From NCBI GenBank assembly GCA_964020155.1, contig OZ026552.1, positions 5,769,048 to 5,833,047 of the forward strand: a stretch of DNA of 64,000 bases. Reading direction: 5' to 3'. The DNA is from Chondrilla cf. caribensis. Taxonomy: Eukaryota; Porifera; Demospongiae; Chondrillida; Chondrillidae. Each line of letters starts with the position of its first letter. Positions within the stretch are counted from its first letter, which is position 1. Below, piece after piece: positions 47,826 to 58,629 of the stretch. The translations under genes were made by a program, and so were the position numbers. Below the pieces are notes generated by a model. That model saw only the letters and a program-made list of their open reading frames with translations, did not search any database and was not told the DNA's origin.

Positions 47826-48774
47826 ACATACACAGTAATGTTTGAAGCAGGTGCTGATATTGGTGTTGAGGTTGCCTGGTGAGGAGGTACACTCTGAGCA
47901 CGATCTTGCCTCTTCAGTGCGTCATCCACATCCGGGGTGTCCCTCTCGCTGGAGAACTCACTGTCAGCATCTAATGGCACAGAGTCAGCAACAGCAACCT
48001 GACCATAGTGTGACCAGCAGTAGTCAGCCTGTACAAACCCCACCAGCACTGTACAAACTCCACCAGCACTGTACAGACCCCACCGGCACTGTACAAACTC
48101 CACCAGCACTGTACAGACCCTCTAACAACGACAACTCTACAATTAATTGCTACTCACCTTGTTCCGCATAATTAGTATTTTTTCCATAGCTGGCAGGGGA
48201 CATCCCCATGGGGTTTACCCTTATACCATTAACACTGGTTGGGACCTGTTCCGACTTCTCTGGAACAGATGACACCTCTGAAGACATTGGTGGGGTATTG
48301 CTATGTAATGAGATAGCTCTGGTGGGTGTGGCAGAGGTGGGTGTGGTTATAGCATCAGTTGTGGCCATAACGGGTAGGGAATGTCGATAAGATGTCTTAA
48401 CATCAGCTGTGTGCCTTGCTACATGCGACAAGGGTGGAGAGGTGGGAGGTGTGGTCTTGCTGAGGGGGTGTCTTCTTTCAATGGGCGGGGTCCGTGAAAG
48501 ATTACTCTTCAAAGTAAGCAGCACTTCATATAGGTTAGACTTGATGCACTCCACAACATTGGACACCACCCACCCAACCTGAGGAAGGGAATAGAAATGC
48601 TTATACCAATGGATGCCATGCAACCAATCTTGTGAGGGAACCGGGCCTCAGCAGTGTCTCTGAGACGCACCACATTCTGTCCATTTATCTGTACGACCTC
48701 ATCTCCTACAAACACTCGACCACTGTGACTTGCTGGACTCTAGAGTGGTGGTAACCATGACGAATTGATGGCGC

Positions 48775-48836
<62 letters not shown>

Positions 48837-50562
48837 TCCTTGCTTAACAGATGAAATAATCAGCTGTCCTGAGGTGGTTCTTTCAATGGAGATACCCTGA
48901 GTAGCATACAAGGATCAAGTTAGTATGAGGATCCAGGTAGTACAAGGATCCAGGCAGTACGAGGATCCAGGTAGTACGAGGATCCAGGTAGTATGAGGAT
49001 CCAGGTAGTACGAGGATCCAGGCAGTATGAGGATCCAGGTAGTACGAGGATCCAGGTAGTACGAGGATCCAGGTAGTACGAGGATCCAGGTAGTACGAGG
49101 ATCCAAGTAGTACGAGGATCCAGGCAGTACGAGGATCCAGGCAGTAGATAGGTCTAGTGAACCTACCAAACCATTGACATCCGGTTTGAGGTGTACATCG
49201 ACTAGTATGACACCTCCACTGTCTGAGGCCTCCTGTTGGAGCACCTGAGGTGCTATCAGCTTTGAGGTTAGCTTCACAACTGACTTGGCCTATGAACAGA
49301 TGCATAAACAGGCATGTAGTACAGGAAGTAGTCATTTCATGTAGGAAGTAATCATAGATGTATGCAATACAGGAAGTAGTCATATGCGTAGTACAGGAAG
49401 TAATCTTACATTCTCTAAAAGGTTCAGTCTGCATTCATCAGGTTCCTGGAACGGCAAGGGTAGGGTAAGGACAGCAGTGGACCACATCCAAAATCCTCAC
49501 CATTGTGACAGAGTTGTTCAACTCCAACGACGTCGCCAACAACTCCCTTCTGAACTCCGTGTAATTGGGTATGAATTGACAGGGATTACTGGACATGAAA
49601 CCAAGTAGAGACATCAATTGAAGGCGTTGCTTAGTGATGCATGAATGTAGGCCATGGGCAAACTAACTTATCAATCCAAGTGATGATATTCCTTGATGCT
49701 TCCATCAAGGCTGCGGCTGTTTCAAGTGATTGAGAGTATACATTGCTCTGGGGATAGGGACTGGTGGTGAGTTGCACCACCTGGGAAGCTTTCTTCGACA
49801 GCACTCGAATTCTTCTTAGTGCTGTCTGGTGATGTATGCTGTTGTCCTGAAAACACATTATAAACACACTCATGTAATGTAGCCTCTGTGTTGCACAATG
49901 CAGTATCTGTGTTGTGCAATGTAGCCTCTGTGTTGCACAATGCAGTATCTGTGTTGTGCAATGTAGCCTCTGTGTTGCACAATGCAGTATCTGTGTTGTG
50001 CAATGTAGCCTCTGTGTCGTGTTTAGTAGCTACTATGTTGCACAATCACCAGTGATAACAACAGCTCGATGGCCTCCAACATCAACTCCTGGTGTCCCAC
50101 CTGTGTCACCTGATGGGAACAGCACAGACGACACTGTTAGGATACAGCTCATCACATTGCTACATTACTACAACTCATTGAATAACACACACGCACACCT
50201 TTAGGTACTCAAGCTTCTGCCTATCCATTTTAATAAGGTCACTGCCTTGGATACAATGAGCCTGGAACTGTGGGAGGTGTGCCTGGAGGGCGGGGTCCAG
50301 CCCTAGAACAAGAACAATGACAAAGTAAATGTACAGCACAGAGCAGATGTGATTGGCTTGACATTTTCACTATCAATATATAAACAACATTCTGTGACAA
50401 GCAACCTTCCAAATATGGGCACAGTATAGTGACCCTTCTCACTGGGTAGCTGATGTCACAGTGGTCATAGTGGTAGTGAGAGCTTGTGTGTGGGCATCAT
50501 CGCATAGACACTGGGTCATGCCTACTACTTAGGCTACAGTGTGTGTGTGTGTGCGTGCGTGC

Positions 50563-50604
<42 letters not shown>

Positions 50605-51192
50605 GTGTGTGTGTGCATGTGTGTGTGTGCGTATGAACATGTACATATGCATGTTCACTTATACCAAGCTGAATATTGAAATAATAGCGATTCGCTCCAT
50701 CCATTCAAATCAACCCACAAGTGGCCAACAAGTCCACATTATAAATACAATATTATTGTAGTACAGAAACAATAAGTGCTATTCCAAGATTAGACGTCCA
50801 TCCAAGAGTTCACAGGGAGTAGTTCACACTGCATTGCTATTACTGGTCCTATAATGTGTGCTGAAACCGTTAAATATACATTTGGTGTGCTAGTGAGTAA
50901 GGGGGGGGGGGGGCTGATTTCTCTGTAGACGGTACGTCGCTCCCGCATTAATGGTATTCTATTGAGAACAAGAACCTAATTAGTGCAGGCTCTTGTATCC
51001 TAGTCGGGCATGGGATCACCTGCCGAGTGAGACACTGCTAATAAGAAACTAACTAGCATAACCTGATAGCGTACAGCCGCGAGTTTCCCCTCCCTCGTTA
51101 GAAGTAAACCCACCTCGTATCCACGATAGAACGTCCTCTTCGCTCCAATTCGATAGCGGCTTGAAGGTGGGACTGAAGCTGTGGTTGCTCAT
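46884..51192 (-). CDS. CNKSR: Connector enhancer of kinase suppressor of Ras (CNK) scaffold
   Basis: Scaffold linking Ras/Raf and Rho signalling at the membrane. A SAM domain opens the protein (LSNWSEEDVLSWIRG, then LDPALQAHLPQFQAHCIQGS, VGHQELMLEAIELLLSL matching human IGHQELILEAVDLL). The CRIC domain follows (HQTALRRIRVLSKKASQVVQ, ALMEASRNIITWIDK), then PDZ (GISIERTTSGQLIISSVKQG, SPASHSGRVFVGDEVVQING, VGWVVSNVVECI, YEVLLTLK; human GDEVIQVNHQTVVGW, VILTLKKRP). The Pro/Ser/Thr-rich region and exons with IGGVVHRIPIS and VVGGVVVKIPVDKSRGK follow. The start is taken as ATG 51192; an in-frame ATG at 51252 is possible. The last certain exon ends KKKRMTK at 46977 with donor gtaaag; reading through stops at 46884. 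The PH exons at 44103-44720 may belong to it. Introns hold four minisatellites and three TG tracts. Confidence 0.85.
47719..47835. repeat. (CA)n tract at a splice donor
   Basis: On the minus strand the CNKSR exon ends SAPASNIT and the intron opens GTGTATGTGTGT at 47833. The downstream exon reads SHMKNIDRQQSSSTGDLP. Confidence 0.9.
48010..48122. repeat. ~20-bp CACCAGCACTGTACAAACTC repeat
   Basis: About five copies in a CNKSR intron, just downstream (sense) of the PDZ/linker exons. Confidence 0.85.
48780..48836. repeat. (CA)n tract at a splice donor inside the PDZ domain
   Basis: On the minus strand the exon ends IISSVKQG and the intron opens GTATGTGTGTGT. The next exon begins SPASHSGRVFVGDEV, the next PDZ strand. 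Confidence 0.95.
48912..49150. repeat. 17-bp GGATCCAGGTAGTACGA minisatellite
   Basis: About 14 copies of a 17-bp unit, each with a GGATCC site, in a CNKSR intron splitting the PDZ domain. Near-identical copies. Confidence 0.95.
49876..50015. repeat. 42-bp minisatellite
   Basis: Just over three copies of TAGCCTCTGTGTTGCACAAT plus GCAGTATCTGTGTTGTGCAATG. Each unit contains two diverged copies of a ~21-bp half-unit in near-inverted spelling (TTGCACAA / TTGTGCAA). CNKSR intron. Confidence 0.9.
50538..50637. repeat. (TG)n tract in CNKSR intron 1, antisense orientation
   Basis: TG/CG-TG mixture on the plus strand, so CA on the CNKSR sense strand: one of the few exceptions to the sense-TG rule here. 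Confidence 0.9.
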
Positions 51193-51545
51193 CTTTGGTG
51201 AAGAGGGACGGTCTACGTACAGTAGGTACCTTTGGCTTCTATTTTGCCGCACTCCCTTCGGGCGGTTAGTGGGGGTGACCGGTGACAGAAAAACTACAGG
51301 TAAACAATTACTAACGCAAAGGCGCTGTACAGTCTATCTAGCTAGACTATTTCCGTCCCCGCCCATATCGTGAATATAGTTGAGCTGAGAACAATGTATG
51401 CGTATTCTCTTTGTTTACAGTCTAGATCAGCTTTGTGAGCGGGTACGAGGCCGTGGAGGGTCCCTTGGGGAAAGATCGGACTCGGGCGAGTGGCCAGTTG
51501 GATAAAGTCTTGAATTCCTGACTCTGTCTTCGCCCGTCTTAGAGT

Positions 51546-54500
51546 ATGTTCGGTATGTTCTACACGTCTAGCACGTCTCCGAGGGAGTCTCTTGGAGGGA
51601 AGAAGGAAAAGACGGCGTTGATGAAATTGAAATGGTTGTTCGGCTTGGACAGTGGGTATTCAGAGGAAGGAACCAGTAAGCCGAAGCAGCCCATCAAGAC
51701 GACGGCCAAGCGGTGAGGTGGTTAACTGCGATGGTCGTAGTTAGCAACGCTAGATCTAATGCGTGCTCCAATCGCGGCGCTGCTGAATGGTGTCGCCCAA
51801 CGCAGTGACTGGTATTTAGAATAATTACTAGCTGATTTATGTTATTTCTATTTCAACTTCGCCGAAATCTCGTTTTGATCCGCCATGAATTAGCAGTCTG
51901 TGACATTGCGTTGGGGTCAACTGCCCGTTAGATTCTGTTTGGGCTGTGCTATTAGTAGGTGGATTGCTTTGAAGTGGTCTGAGCGATTTTTGGGAGACCA
52001 TTGTTGAGTGTCTGAATAGTCTTTGATTGTAGCTGTCTATGGGTTGCTCTGGCCGGGTTGTGTACTGGGCTGGCACACCACCTGTGTGAGATAACCGACT
52101 ATCATGTGTCACCACTGTATGGCTTCACATCATGCTACCTACCTCTGCATGTGATTTGTGTGTGTCTGTCTGTGTGTGTATGTGTGTGTGTGTGTGTATC
52201 TGTGTGTGGGTGTGTGGGTGTGTACATGTGATTTGTGGTATAATATTATTATGTTTCCTTAGGGTCAAGAGTTGGGGGAAGAAAGGAAAAAAGAAGAAAT
52301 TGAAGGTCAGTTCTGAGTTCTAGTGACTGTTCTCTCCTGTTCTGTGGTACAGTGTAGTCATGGTGACGAATAACAAATAATCAATTGTACCCGTAATTAC
52401 CCTGCATGTGACCACTTATCCTGCTTAGTTCAATTAGTAAGTTCTTGTCCCAACATGCCCCTCCCACATGCCCCTCCCACATGCCTCTTCTGCATGTAAT
52501 TTTTGTTGTGTTTTCATTCCTTCCCTTTCATCACTGTTCGTTGTGACATGTCAAGGTGAACACACCATATCTCCCTGGTGTACATCCTGACTGTTGGCTG
52601 TTGGGAGCTCTTTCCAGACATAACACACACTATAAGGCTGTATTTTGTATTACATCCAAGTTTTAGCAGATTCTCAGACAGCTCTTTCGGTTTAGATAAC
52701 AGAATGACCACATCTTGGCAAACATCCTGGTGTAGTCTCCCCTTACCATAAATAGTCATGTTCATGTAGGAGAGTGATGACCTGCTTCCTGTCATGTGGT
52801 ACTGTGTAGTCATGGTGATGAATAACAAATAATCAATTGCACCTCTAATGGGCTTCCATGTGACCACTTCCCTAGTGTTACATATTGTCATGTGACCACT
52901 TCCCTAGTGTTACATATTGTCATATGACCACTTCCCTAATGTTACATATTTTCATGTGTATGAGGTACCTCCTGGTCCTGTAACTTGGTATGTTTATGGA
53001 AATGGGGTCACGATGTCTTTGGTCTTCCTGTTTCAGAACATTAGCTCGTTGAGTGCCAGTCATCTTCCCAAACCACCCGAGGTGAGTGGGGTGTAGTTGA
53101 TCAGGTCACTACAAGGTGCCTCATCAGAGGTGGTCTTGTAGTTGGTCAGCTCAGAGGTAGTGCTTGTAGTTGGTCAGCTCAGAGGTGGTGCTTGTAGTTG
53201 GTTAGGTCAGAGGTAGTGCTTGTAGTTGGTCAGCTCAGAGGTAGTGCTTGTAATTGTTCAGCTCAGAGGTAGTGCTTGTAGTTGTTCAGCTCAGAGGTGG
53301 TGCTTGTAGTTGGTCAGCTCAGAGGTAGTGCTTGTAGTTGTTCAGCTCAGAGGTGGTGCTTGTAGTTGTTCAGCTCAGAGGTGGTGCTTGTAGTTGTTCA
53401 GCTCAGAGGTGGTGCTTGTAGTTGGTCAGCTCAGAGGTAGTGCTTGTAGTTGGTTAGGTCAGAGGTGGTCTTGTAGTTGGAGCTGATGGGTCTCCTGTTT
53501 CTGGCTTGCGTAGTGTGGTTTCGTATGTCATGTTTGTTTATCTGTTCAAACCACATTCTGTGTCATGTGATGCTGTGCTTGTAAACAAAAAATATGAATT
53601 TCATTGTAAGTACGCATGTCATGAATATCCTTACCCTCCTACATGCACTTGTGACATGTGATTCACCTTTGCTTTTGATACCCTGTAGGAGCAGTCATCG
53701 GGTGATCCAGTCACTCCACCTGTTGACTATGGAATCCTTGCTGAAGAAGAGGCCTTTCAAGATTGTTTAAGGTTTGCTCAACTGTGACGAGACCAGCTGG
53801 TACATGCCATGGGGAATGGGCTGGTTACTGACATGCAACACGACTCATGTTAGCACATTGTTTGGTTACAAGGATCGGTTATAATGTTATCTGGTGTACT
53901 TGTAAGTCATGACTCTCATTAGACAAGCTAGCATGCCGTAACCCCAGGTAATTGCTGTCATTACACACCACCTGTTGCTTCACGGACATGTCTGTACATG
54001 TGCATGTGTGTCTACTTCTGTAGTGAGCTCAAAGAGAAGGGAATTGAAGAAGAAGAAGTAAATTCCTCTTGCTTTGTAACTCCTCTGTCATCACCTCTGT
54101 CATCTCGTCCCGGTTCCCAAACCTGTTTGTGTGTATCAGAATGTGACCCGCACTTGTCATCGTTGAGTGAATCAGACTATCCCGGATCTACTGATGGATA
54201 TCGAAGTACCTCTCCAGAACAGTTTTCTCATCAGCTTACAGATAGTAGTGTTATAACAACAGATGATGGAAATGACAGTAGCTGTGATACATTAGATGGA
54301 CCAAGTTTGGATTCCAATGGGTTCAATGACAGCGGGATATCAGTCTCGGACAGTCTGTCCTCACCCATCCACCTTACAGTACATGATCACACCCTCTCTA
54401 GTGAAGCATCCTTCCCGTCTGTATTTGACTCTGATGAGAGCTCAGCACCACACAATTCAGAGGAAAGTGTGCCTATGGTCTTCACTGAGGACCAGCCATC

Positions 54501-55174
54501 ACCACACCTACCTATTGACCTCCAGCACAGATGGTGAACATAATTAGCAGACTCGCCACACACCAAACACACCACGCACGCACACACCAAACACACCACA
54601 CCACACACCACACACTACACACACACACACACACACACCACACTACACACACACACACACACACACCACACACCATGTGTGAAGTGTCAAATTGATGGTT
54701 GCTAATCATCACCTTGTGTACCACTCACCACAACTCCTGTACTGGTGTAGGGTGTTGTACTTTGACACCTTGGAGGGAGTAGGAAGGTTGTCTAGGAGTC
54801 ATCGTCAGGACTACTTGTCACATGTGTGTCATGTGATGAATGTGAGCACCATTCAGCAGTTCTGGTCCCTTTTCAACCACATCCTTCTGCCGTCTGAACT
54901 GGGCAACAGCTCGAATTACCATTTCTTCAAAGTTAGTCATGATAGACCAGGGTTCACCTCTGAGGTGGCCCTTATTGATGATTGTTGATGTGCTTGTATT
55001 CACTAGGACCACATTCAGCCCATGTGGGAAGACCCTCAAAATAAGCAAGGAGGGAAGTGGGTGTTGACAGTCAAAAATAATCTGGAGCTTTTGGATACCG
55101 TCTGGATGGAAATGGTAAACTGAAATCTGTGAAATTCCACACACGCAGCCTCACCCACACACATGAACATATAC

Positions 55175-55221
<47 letters not shown>

Positions 55222-55822
55222 ACACCACACACCTAGACACACTTCTTCAATTGTCTACCTCCAGCTACTATCGCTGATTGGTGATCAGTTCAAGAAGCCC
55301 AGTCAGATATGTGGTGCAGGTATGTACGTCCACATTATTCAAGTATGCATTCCCCTCCCATTGTTGACATGGTGTCCATCATGTCTTACTTGATAGTGGT
55401 GTCGCGGAGAAGGAAAGGGGACCGCATTGCTCTGTGGACTAGGAATAAACAGAAGCATCCCAACATGCTTGTGTGGTGAGGGGCTGCAGTGGGAAGGGGG
55501 ACTTGACACACTGAGCTATGCTCTCCCTCTTCTTCTGATAACTCCAGCAAGGTCATCATACAGATTCTGCTGAGAGCTTTGTCTGTAGAAAAGGACAAAA
55601 AGAGGGATTTTCTGAGGTCAGTGGGCAGGGACACCAACGGGATATCCCTGGTGTTCATGCATCACAGAGATGCACTGAAGAGTGGGTCTTCCTACCAGAA
55701 CAGCGCCAGAATCACCGTTGAGGATTGCTTTGATGTGAGTCACCCCCACCTCACCCTGTCCGCATCACCTCCATTTCATATTTGTTTGCTCTTTGACTAC
55801 ACAGGATCTGCTGAAGGCATAG
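51546..55822 (+). CDS. EIF4E: eIF4E-family cap-binding protein with ~280-residue N-terminal extension
   Basis: Eleven exons (51546-51712, 52263-52305, 53037-53081, 53689-53771, 54024-54533, 54751-54931, 55007-55114, 55265-55319, 55397-55475, 55548-55734, 55805-55822) sum to exactly 492 codons. Residues about 283-491 are an eIF4E fold: LQHRWVLYFD, IQQFWSLFNHILLPSELG, KDHIQPMWEDPQNKQGGKWV with the cap-sandwich Trp of MWED, TVWMEMLLSLIGDQF, QICGAVVSRRRKGDRIALW with the phosphate-contacting basic residues, and SGSSYQNSARITV. The first cap-stacking Trp of eIF4E (human W56) seems replaced, with Tyr the nearest aromatic, as in eIF4E2/4EHP. The extension (MFGMFYTSSTSPRESLGGKK onward) has a Lys-rich patch (KSWGKKGKKKKLK) and a Ser/Asp-rich region of over 150 residues. 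AATAAA at 55954-55959. Confidence 0.85.
53095..53475. repeat. 28-bp minisatellite
   Basis: About 13 copies of TAGTTGGTCAGCTCAGAGGT plus AGTGCTTG (G/T variants) in the intron after the PKPPE exon of the eIF4E-like gene. Confidence 0.95.
54548..54675. repeat. Irregular CACACCA/(CA)n tract
   Basis: CA-rich on the sense strand of the eIF4E-like gene, an exception to the sense-TG rule. In the intron that splits the LQHRW/VLYFD junction. Confidence 0.9.
55166..55225. repeat. (CA)n tract in an eIF4E-like gene intron
   Basis: Sense-strand CA, nearer the acceptor than the donor; second exception to the sense-TG rule. Confidence 0.95.
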
Positions 55823-56174
55823 CAATATTGCTGGTCAGTATTGGTGAGTGAGGCGTGGCAGTGGGTGTGTATCCTCACCTTTATTCTATAGTTTCCTCTT
55901 ACATCCAGAAATACCGGAAGCAAGATGATTTTATCTCTCTTTTCAACACCAAAAATAAAACTATGATTTTTTTTCCAAATTTATTCATTACTTTGTTTCA
56001 TTGTTATTATTACTATTATGGTTATTATTCTATTCAATTTATTCAATAATCTTTGTCTGGTGGGCAAATACAATTTGACAAAACTATCAGTAATAGTTAC
56101 AATAATATACACTAGAAGCCCGGGAGCTACTAGACACAATAAGTGCCCAGCATAAAATCATGTCCTCTAAACCT

Positions 56175-57983
56175 CTAAAGTTTTGTTCTAGCTCTGTCTT
56201 GCTTGATCATATCGGCTGCTTTCTCTGCAATCATGACAACAGGTGCCAGCAAACCTCCAGAGGGGATGGTGGGGATCACTGAGGCATCCACCACCCTCAA
56301 CCCGGACACGCCCATCACCCTCAGACGAGAGTCCACCACCGTCATTGGGTCAGAGGGGGAACCCATTTTACAAGTCCCACAATAATCAGACTGGGTCCAT
56401 GTACCTCGTCTGATGTACCACCCCCAAAACATGTCTGTTCCAAATTTATAAGAACACTTTGCATTCTTAAAACTCGGGAATCCTCCAATCTTCTTGAAGG
56501 CAGAGCTGTTGACTATTTGCTCCACCCAACGCACTCCTTCCAACAGGACAGCAACATCCTCCTGATCACTGAGGTAGTGGGGGTTGATGGACGGGGGGAA
56601 GAGGTGAGTCTCCCTGTCAAACACTACCTCCCCTCTGCTCTTGGGGTGGAGTAGGGAGGGGAAGAACGTGTAGCCCTGGGGAGGCTCCTCGGAGAACGGG
56701 CTGTGGCCGAGGATCTGGTTGAGGGCCTGACTGCCAAACCCAGAGTCCTTGTAGTCCTTCAGAGGAACCGTCCCACCAGTGAAGAGGATCTGAACACCGG
56801 GAGAGGAGCCATTTGCAAGCGGAAGAAATGCGACAGTTTCCATGGGAACAGCAGCAAGTGGTCCATGCCCAAATATGGCATAGTCTAATTTACTCTTTAA
56901 TTGGGAAAGAATTTCTGTTGTCATCAAAGTTAGTTGCTTAACAATACTAGAATCCACCCAGTACTCCATGGCGATCATCACATGATCCTGAAGGTTCTTC
57001 CCCACTCCTGGTAGGTCCTTTAAAACTCTAACACCATATTTGGTCAAAAGGTCGGCAGGTCCAATGCCAGAGACCATTAGGGTGTGAGGAGACTCAACGG
57101 CTCCAGAAGACAATATGATCTCCTTTCTTGCCTTGTAGATGGTGTCCTGGAAGACCTCGTTCACCAAATACTGGACACCAGTGGCCCTTAGGTTGTCATC
57201 AAACGCAATGTTCCTAACCCTAACGCCAGTCCTGATGAAGAGGTTCTCGCGCTGCCTGGCAGGGTGGAGATAGGCCCTGGAAGCACTATATCGAACACCT
57301 TCACTAACGGTGACTTGACTCTGAAAGAACCCAATCTGGCTCTCACCGTTATAGTCCATTGCATTGTAACCAAGCTCTTCACCAGCCTTCAAAAATAACT
57401 TAGCCGGGTCGCTGATCCAAGTTGACTTTGTAATGGGAATGGGTCCAGAGACCCCCCGATAACCACTGTCCATATCTCCAAACAGACAGCTTTCAGCCTT
57501 CTTAAAGTATGGCAGGACAGTATTGAATCCCCACCCATCAGCACCTGACTCCTCCCACATGTCGTAATCCGCTTTGGATCCTCGGGTGTAGACCATCCCA
57601 TTAATTGAGCTAGTTCCACCAAGGGTTTTCCCCATTGGCCACCACGAACTGCTCTTCTCAAAAGCTTCACAAGCGCCCACAAGAGGATTCGAACGGTACT
57701 TCCAATCGACAGTGGATTCTTTTAGATTGCGACAAAGAGCTGGAACATGTATATCGTGGTAATCATCTCTTCCTCCCGCCTCCAACACCAAGACGGTGAT
57801 ATTACTGTCTTCGCTGAGTCTATTGGCGAGGACGGATCCCGCCGTACCGCCGCCTACAATGATGTAATCGTACTCCATCTCTTTAGGTTCGTTCATGGAC
57901 AGAGGGATGTCACTGTAGTCCCAATTGTTGATCCGCGCGACGATCATCGTCAAAAGAATGAGGACATAAAAACGTGACGCCAT
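56175..57983 (-). CDS. GMC family FAD-dependent oxidoreductase
   Basis: Glucose-methanol-choline oxidoreductase (choline/glucose dehydrogenase-like), 602 aa, single exon. Hydrophobic signal peptide MASRFYVLILLTMIVARI, so probably secreted. FAD ADP-binding motif YDYIIVGGGTAGSVLANRLS near residue 40, second fold strand VLVLEAGG, GMC signature WWPMGKTLGGTSSINGMVYT near 115, and C-terminal VVDSRLRVMGVSGLRVVDAS. Odd: where family members have HPVGTCKMG and SGNTNAPVIMI, this has DYCGTCKMG and SGGLLAPVVMI, so both usual catalytic positions (His, and His or Asn) appear changed. Substrate cannot be told. It converges on the eIF4E-like gene. Confidence 0.9.
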   Translation of the reverse strand: MASRFYVLILLTMIVARINNWDYSDIPLSMNEPKEMEYDYIIVGGGTAGSVLANRLSEDSNITVLVLEAGGRDDYHDIHVPALCRNLKESTVDWKYRSNPLVGACEAFEKSSSWWPMGKTLGGTSSINGMVYTRGSKADYDMWEESGADGWGFNTVLPYFKKAESCLFGDMDSGYRGVSGPIPITKSTWISDPAKLFLKAGEELGYNAMDYNGESQIGFFQSQVTVSEGVRYSASRAYLHPARQRENLFIRTGVRVRNIAFDDNLRATGVQYLVNEVFQDTIYKARKEIILSSGAVESPHTLMVSGIGPADLLTKYGVRVLKDLPGVGKNLQDHVMIAMEYWVDSSIVKQLTLMTTEILSQLKSKLDYAIFGHGPLAAVPMETVAFLPLANGSSPGVQILFTGGTVPLKDYKDSGFGSQALNQILGHSPFSEEPPQGYTFFPSLLHPKSRGEVVFDRETHLFPPSINPHYLSDQEDVAVLLEGVRWVEQIVNSSAFKKIGGFPSFKNAKCSYKFGTDMFWGWYIRRGTWTQSDYCGTCKMGSPSDPMTVVDSRLRVMGVSGLRVVDASVIPTIPSGGLLAPVVMIAEKAADMIKQDRARTKL

Positions 57984-58629
57984 CTCCGTTCTTCCGCGTC
58001 AGTAGTGTGGTTCGGCTGTCTAGCTAGACCAGGCCAGTCGTGGCAAAAATTGACCCATCCGAAAATTGTTCTGTGTCGCTTTATCCTGTAGAACGTGGCT
58101 ACGAACGTTTCAGTGACCTCTGACAATTTTAAGATGCAAACATTTGCACTGCCAAGTACACACAGCCTCCCCAAGGAGGTGTTTTGAACATATATTTTGT
58201 AGGTTTGGAAAGTGTGGTGCCATGGAGCTGGAATTTCACCCCAATGCTCACAGGACCATGGACATTACCGAGTGCACACCACTTCCTAAGGAGATGTTTT
58301 GATCATAATAAACGCATATAGGTTTGGAGAATATTGCCCTATGGGACCAGAATTTGATTGATAATTTTACATTTGGTCACTGGTCACCACAGGCTGCTGC
58401 CCATGTCCATATCAAACTTAGCAACGCAAATACTGATGCATATGCACCCTCCTGGGTGTGTTACAGTCCTTGTGGTGACCAGCAAGAAGATTTGAAATTT
58501 TATTGCTGATGACCATGGCCTCTCCAGTGACCATGTGACAGACCGTAACATGAATACTGATGTAGTTACTCACTACTGGAGGTGCTGCTGCTCACAAAGG
58601 CTCTCCAGTGTTCATATGATATATATGAT
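57984..58629. other. GMC upstream region and diverged ~118-bp repeat
   Basis: After about 150 bp of possible GMC promoter, two diverged copies of one unit appear: AAGGAGGTGTTTTGAACATA near 58173 and AAGGAGATGTTTTGATCATA near 58290, each followed by a TAGGTTTGGA block. No coding potential. A palindromic TATATATGATCATATG ends at the LINE junction. Confidence 0.5.
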
